Under the pieces are notes generated by a model that was not told the DNA's origin, searched no databases, and worked only from the letters and a program-made list of their open reading frames with translations. The translations under genes were made by a program, and so were the position numbers. A stretch of 17,465 bases of DNA from Flavobacteriales bacterium UBA7690 (GTDB lineage Bacteria > Bacteroidota > Bacteroidia > Flavobacteriales_F > PHOS-HE28): NCBI GenBank assembly GCA_002482775.1, contig DLGQ01000039.1, forward strand, positions 45,284 to 62,748, read 5' to 3'. This document shows positions 14,260 to 17,465 of this stretch, piece by piece. How positions within the stretch are numbered: the stretch's first letter is position 1; each line of letters starts with the position of its first letter.

Positions 14260-15258
14260 ATGTCCCGTCCCTTGATCGCGATCATCCGCGGTGGTTATAC
14301 CGGCGAATCGGTCATCAGCATGCAAAGCGCACGAACGATGATGGAGGCGTTGGACGGTGTGCGGTACGAGGGCGTTTACGTGACCGTGGAACGCGGTGGG
14401 TGGACCTGCGAACGTGCCGATGGTAGCGCCGTGTCGTTCGACCGGGCACTCTTCACAGCGGACCGGGGCAAGGGGCACCAACGTTTTTCCGCTGCACTGA
14501 TCGCCATACACGGAACACCCGGCGAGGACGGTAAGTTGCAAGGTTACCTGGACATGCTCGGCGTACCGTACCAAACTGGTGGTGTGCTGCCGATGGCGAT
14601 CACCATGAGCAAGTTCAGCACCACGGGCCTCTTGCGCCAGATGGGGTTCAACGTGGCCCGATCACTGTTGCTGCGCGAACGCACCGCGGATACCGAGCGG
14701 CGGGTGCTGGACGAAGTGGGCCTGCCTTGTTTCGTGAAACCCGATAGCAGCGGCAGCAGTCTCGGCATCAGCAAAGTGAAACGTGCAGAAGAACTTTCCG
14801 CCGCACTGGACAAGGCCTTCGCGGAGGACAGTACCGTGATGTGCGAAGCCTTCGTGCAAGGGCGCGAACTCACCTGTGGGGTGATCCGCTTGAACGGCAC
14901 GGTGCAGGCGTTGCCCGTATGCGAGATCCGCACGAGCAGCGAATTCTTCGACTACCACGCGAAGTACCACGCCGCCGACACGCAAGAGCTGATCCCCGCA
15001 CCGCTCCCCGACGAGGTGACGCGCGTGGTGCAACAACGATCCGAGGCGATCTACACCGCGCTGAAATGCAACGGCATGGTACGCGTGGATCATTTCTGGG
15101 CCACCACCGATGACCGCACCGGCGATGTGGTGACGATCGAGGTGAACACCACGCCGGGATTCAGCCCAGCGAGCATCTTCCCGAAGATGTTGAACGTGGC
15201 GGGTATCGGTGTACCGGCCGCCATCAACGGACTGGTGGAGGCGATGGTGAAAGGCTAG
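14260..15258 (+). CDS. ddl: D-alanine--D-alanine ligase
   Basis: ATP-grasp enzyme that joins two D-alanines for the peptidoglycan stem peptide. The 332-residue protein has the N-terminal Rossmann part with GGYTGESVIS (11-20; E16 and S20 bind the first D-Ala), the family signature HGTPGEDGKLQGYLD (84-98), ATP-binding K118 and K160 in CFVKPDSSGSSLGI, the EAFVQGRELTCGV strand (196-208), and the metal and product site R275/D277 in VRVD with E294 and N296 in IEVNTTPG. All key residues are present. ATG 14260 is chosen because MSRPLIAIIRGGYTGE is the typical N-terminus; an ATG seven codons upstream adds nothing family-like. Its stop is five bases from the convergent galE stop. Confidence 0.95.
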   Translation: MSRPLIAIIRGGYTGESVISMQSARTMMEALDGVRYEGVYVTVERGGWTCERADGSAVSFDRALFTADRGKGHQRFSAALIAIHGTPGEDGKLQGYLDMLGVPYQTGGVLPMAITMSKFSTTGLLRQMGFNVARSLLLRERTADTERRVLDEVGLPCFVKPDSSGSSLGISKVKRAEELSAALDKAFAEDSTVMCEAFVQGRELTCGVIRLNGTVQALPVCEIRTSSEFFDYHAKYHAADTQELIPAPLPDEVTRVVQQRSEAIYTALKCNGMVRVDHFWATTDDRTGDVVTIEVNTTPGFSPASIFPKMLNVAGIGVPAAINGLVEAMVKG

Positions 15259-15263
15259 CAGGA

Positions 15264-16310
15264 TCAGACCACCACCTTCCCGGCCAGGTGTTGTTCCCAT
15301 GCCCAGGCGGAACGCATCATCTCATGCAGGTCGCGGCGGGCTTTCCACCCGAGGAGGGCTTGGGAGCGGGTGGTATCCGAATACACCGCGATGACGTCTC
15401 CAGCACGACGCGGTCCACGTTGGTAGTTCAGCTTCTGCCCGCTCACTTCCTCGAACGCGGCGATGGCTTCCAACACGCTAACGCCATTGCCGGTGCCGAG
15501 GTTGATGATCTCGTGCCGCTGCGGCATGGAACCCGAGGCGGCACGCTCCAACGCCAGGATGTGCGCATCGGCGATGTCGCTCACATGCACATAGTCGCGG
15601 ATGCACGATCCATCGCGCGTGTCGTAGTCCGTGCCGTGGACGTGCATCACCGGAATGCGGCCGCTCGCCGTACGCGTGATCACAGGCACCAAGCTGCTGG
15701 GCGCATTGATCGGATCTTCGCCGTTGAGGCCCGTGCTGTGCGCACCTGCCGGGTTGAAGTAGCGCAGGGAGATCGCCCGCATGGCAGGATCGACACGCAC
15801 ATGATCGTCCACGATGCGCTCGCCGATCTGCTTGGTGTACGCGTAGGGTGATTCGGCCTGCCCCAGCGGCGTATCCTCGCTCACGGGCAAGGTGGAGATG
15901 TTGCCGTAGACCGAACATGACGACGAGAAGATGAGATCGCGGACACCGTGGGCCGTACACCCCTGCAGGATGTTGATCAGCGAGGCGATGTTGTTGTGGT
16001 AGTACTTGTCCGGCTGCGCGGTGGATTCCGGAACGGATTTGAACGCGGCGAAGTGGATCACTCCGGTGATGCCCTTCTCTTCGGTGAAAATGCGCTCCAC
16101 AGCAGCGCGGTCACAGAGATCCACCGCATGGTTCCGCACACGTGTCCCCGTGATCTGCGCGATCCGATCGAACACCGTGGAAGATGAGTTGGAATGGTCA
16201 TCCGCGGATACCACTTGGGCACCGCGGCTCATGATCAGTTCGATGATGGTATGCGAGCCGATGTAGCCCGCGCCACCGGTCACCAGGATCTTGTCGTTGG
16301 AAGAAAGCAT
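15264..16310 (-). CDS. galE: UDP-glucose 4-epimerase
   Basis: Extended short-chain dehydrogenase that interconverts UDP-glucose and UDP-galactose using bound NAD. Length 348 residues, close to E. coli GalE (338). Visible motifs are the NAD-binding TGGAGYIGSH (11-20), VIHFAAFKSVPES (84-96), SSSCSVYG (129-136) with the catalytic Ser region, and Y156-xxx-K160 in SPYAYTKQ. RYFNPAGAH and GTDYDTRDGSCIRDYVHV are characteristic of GalE over other sugar-nucleotide epimerases. It supplies galactosyl units for surface polysaccharide. It follows rdgB in the same direction after 97 bases, and may have its own promoter. Confidence 0.95.
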   Translation of the reverse strand: MLSSNDKILVTGGAGYIGSHTIIELIMSRGAQVVSADDHSNSSSTVFDRIAQITGTRVRNHAVDLCDRAAVERIFTEEKGITGVIHFAAFKSVPESTAQPDKYYHNNIASLINILQGCTAHGVRDLIFSSSCSVYGNISTLPVSEDTPLGQAESPYAYTKQIGERIVDDHVRVDPAMRAISLRYFNPAGAHSTGLNGEDPINAPSSLVPVITRTASGRIPVMHVHGTDYDTRDGSCIRDYVHVSDIADAHILALERAASGSMPQRHEIINLGTGNGVSVLEAIAAFEEVSGQKLNYQRGPRRAGDVIAVYSDTTRSQALLGWKARRDLHEMMRSAWAWEQHLAGKVVV

Positions 16311-16338
16311 GGTCGGTTCAAGAGCGTGATCGCCCGGT

Positions 16339-16346
16339 CAAAGATG
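16339..16346 (-). promoter_or_regulatory. Candidate -7 box of galE
   Basis: CATCTTTG on the minus strand, one mismatch from TAnnTTTG, ends 28 bases before the galE start. The same octamer lies upstream of the response regulator and methyltransferase genes. No -33 element is clear. Confidence 0.3.
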
Positions 16347-16410
16347 CGATCCATCCGTGGTATAGGACGGCGGCGATCCAGAATGTTGCCTAGCAGGGCT
16401 TGATCAGCAT

Positions 16411-16992
16411 TCAGCTTCTCACCAACCAGTTGACCAGTTCGCGCACGGCGCGCCCACGATGGCTGATCCTGTTCTTCTCCGCTGCGCTCAGTTCGGCGAA
16501 GGTGCGGCTCTCATTCTCCGGCACGAATACGGGGTCGTACCCGAAGCCGCCCGTGCCGCAGAGGGCCTCGGCTATCCGTCCACTGACCTCGCCCTCGAAG
16601 GTGTGCTCACCGTCGCGGTCCACCAACGCGATCACCGTGCGGAACCGCGCCGAACGATCGGCTTCACCTTCCAACTCCCGTAGCAATTTCGCCATGTTGG
16701 CAGCAGGATCCTTGGTTTCACCGGCGTACCGGGCGGAGTACACACCGGGTGCGTTCCCCAGCGATGGTACCTCCAGGCCAGTATCATCGGCGATGCACGG
16801 CAGGCCGGTGCGCTCGAAGGCGAAACGTGCTTTCTGGAGCGCGTTCGCTTCCAATGTGTCACCGGTCTCGGGCAGGTCCAAGGGCAACCCGGTTTCGGCC
16901 AAGGTGATCAACTCGATGTGCGCTGGCAACAGTGCGCGAAGCTCTGCGGCCTTGCCCGGATTGCCCGTACACAACACGTAGCGCATGGTCAT
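16411..16992 (-). CDS. rdgB: RdgB/HAM1 non-canonical purine NTP pyrophosphatase
   Basis: Hydrolyses ITP, dITP and XTP to monophosphates, keeping deaminated purines out of DNA and RNA. Length 193 residues, normal for the family. Motifs are T9, N11 and K14 in CTGNPGKAAEL, catalytic metal-site D69/D70 in CIADDTGLEV, GVYSARYAG (83-91), GGFGYDPVFVPE (148-159) and base-recognition SHRGRA (177-182). The first ATG at 16992 is chosen over the one two codons later because it overlaps the upstream stop as ATGA, indicating coupling to the deacetylase gene. Confidence 0.95.
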   Translation of the reverse strand: MTMRYVLCTGNPGKAAELRALLPAHIELITLAETGLPLDLPETGDTLEANALQKARFAFERTGLPCIADDTGLEVPSLGNAPGVYSARYAGETKDPAANMAKLLRELEGEADRSARFRTVIALVDRDGEHTFEGEVSGRIAEALCGTGGFGYDPVFVPENESRTFAELSAAEKNRISHRGRAVRELVNWLVRS

Positions 16993-17465
16993 GGCCGGAT
17001 AGCGGCGAACGTGATCAGTTGGGCATCGCCGAAAACAGGGCCGTGCCGCAACGCTTCGTATTCGGCCACGCAGCGGTCCAGGAAAGGCTGCCGCGCAACG
17101 ATCCCCGCACCGTACAGCTGCTTCACATCTTCTCCAAGTATGTAAGGATGCACCACCAACTCCACCACCGCATCGCTGTCCATCCCGCGCAGGAGTCCTG
17201 CATAGGTTGCGGCGTTGTAAGGCCCTGCGTCGTCCAGATCATGGATGCTTACGAGAACGTCGTTGGTGCGAACGCGTACACGCTTCCGCGCACGCCGCGC
17301 GAGGCTCCTGCTCAAGAATTGTTTCACGGTCTTCCGGGGGCGCCCGAGGGAACCCCACACCATCCGGGTAGGCGGATCCACCACGCGCATGGCGAGGCTC
17401 TCGCGCTGGAGGATGGGCAGCATGGCATCCATCACCACCGGTACCATGTGTATGTGCTGGTGGCA
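16989..17465 (-). CDS. ChbG/YdjC/HpnK-family deacetylase, C-terminal part (cut by right edge)
   Basis: The frame is open from the right edge to the stop at 16989-16991, giving 159 C-terminal residues. The visible start reads CHQHIHMVPVVMDAML; the HQHxH cluster is the zinc-binding signature of ChbG/YdjC carbohydrate deacetylases, and VELVVHPYILGED near residue 110 of the fragment matches the second conserved histidine region (normally E-L-x-x-HP). Members remove acetyl groups from chitooligosaccharides or from glycolipid and hopanoid precursors; the substrate here cannot be told. The middle (residues about 30-65) is rich in Arg and Lys. The ATG seen at 17447 is internal and not the start. Translationally coupled to rdgB by an ATGA overlap. 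Confidence 0.78.
   Translation of the reverse strand, partial: CHQHIHMVPVVMDAMLPILQRESLAMRVVDPPTRMVWGSLGRPRKTVKQFLSRSLARRARKRVRVRTNDVLVSIHDLDDAGPYNAATYAGLLRGMDSDAVVELVVHPYILGEDVKQLYGAGIVARQPFLDRCVAEYEALRHGPVFGDAQLITFAAIRP

Overview
The window comes from a GC-rich member of the Bacteroidota, probably a Flavobacteriales-like lineage. This is inferred from a single-locus menaquinone operon, a type 9 secretion (T9SS) C-terminal sorting domain, a stand-alone PASTA-repeat membrane protein beside rluD and ddl, and TAnnTTTG-like -7 promoter boxes instead of TATAAT. No species can be named from the sequence alone. Coding density is very high. No gap between genes exceeds about 300 bases, and I see no tRNA, rRNA, CRISPR array or insertion sequence.

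Layout: (1) 1-517, minus: 5' part of a secreted protein that runs off the left edge. (2) 810-1514, minus: an OmpR/PhoB-type response regulator with a strong GC-rich hairpin downstream. (3) 1562-8945, plus: a men operon in the order hotdog thioesterase (MenI-like), menF, menD, menB, menA, menC, menE, small two-helix membrane protein. Four junctions are ATGA overlaps. The two real gaps, on either side of menB, each hold a degenerate short-period repeat. (4) 8949-13103, minus: PASTA protein, T9SS cargo protein, rluD, transcribed in that order with overlapping ends. (5) 13204-14088 and 14260-15258, plus: a SAM-dependent methyltransferase and D-Ala-D-Ala ligase. (6) 15264-17465, minus: a ChbG/YdjC-like deacetylase (cut by the right edge), the RdgB/HAM1 nucleotide pyrophosphatase, and galE.

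How the genes work together: MenF turns chorismate into isochorismate, MenD makes SEPHCHC, MenC makes o-succinylbenzoate, MenE activates it with CoA, MenB closes the naphthoate ring, the MenI-like enzyme is a candidate for releasing DHNA from CoA, and MenA prenylates DHNA in the membrane. Two steps are not encoded here: MenH (SHCHC synthase) and the final methylation by UbiE/MenG. The PASTA/ddl/galE side is mostly envelope biology (peptidoglycan precursor, surface protein, UDP-sugars) mixed with housekeeping genes (rluD, rdgB).

I did not find a clearly new defence or mobile system. The most interesting leads are the small membrane protein translationally coupled to menE, the short-period repeats between men genes (one of which appears to supply the menA ribosome binding site), a response regulator with a shortened loop before its switch lysine, the two CxxC pairs in the periplasmic PASTA domains, and a recurring CATCTTTG box upstream of several genes.
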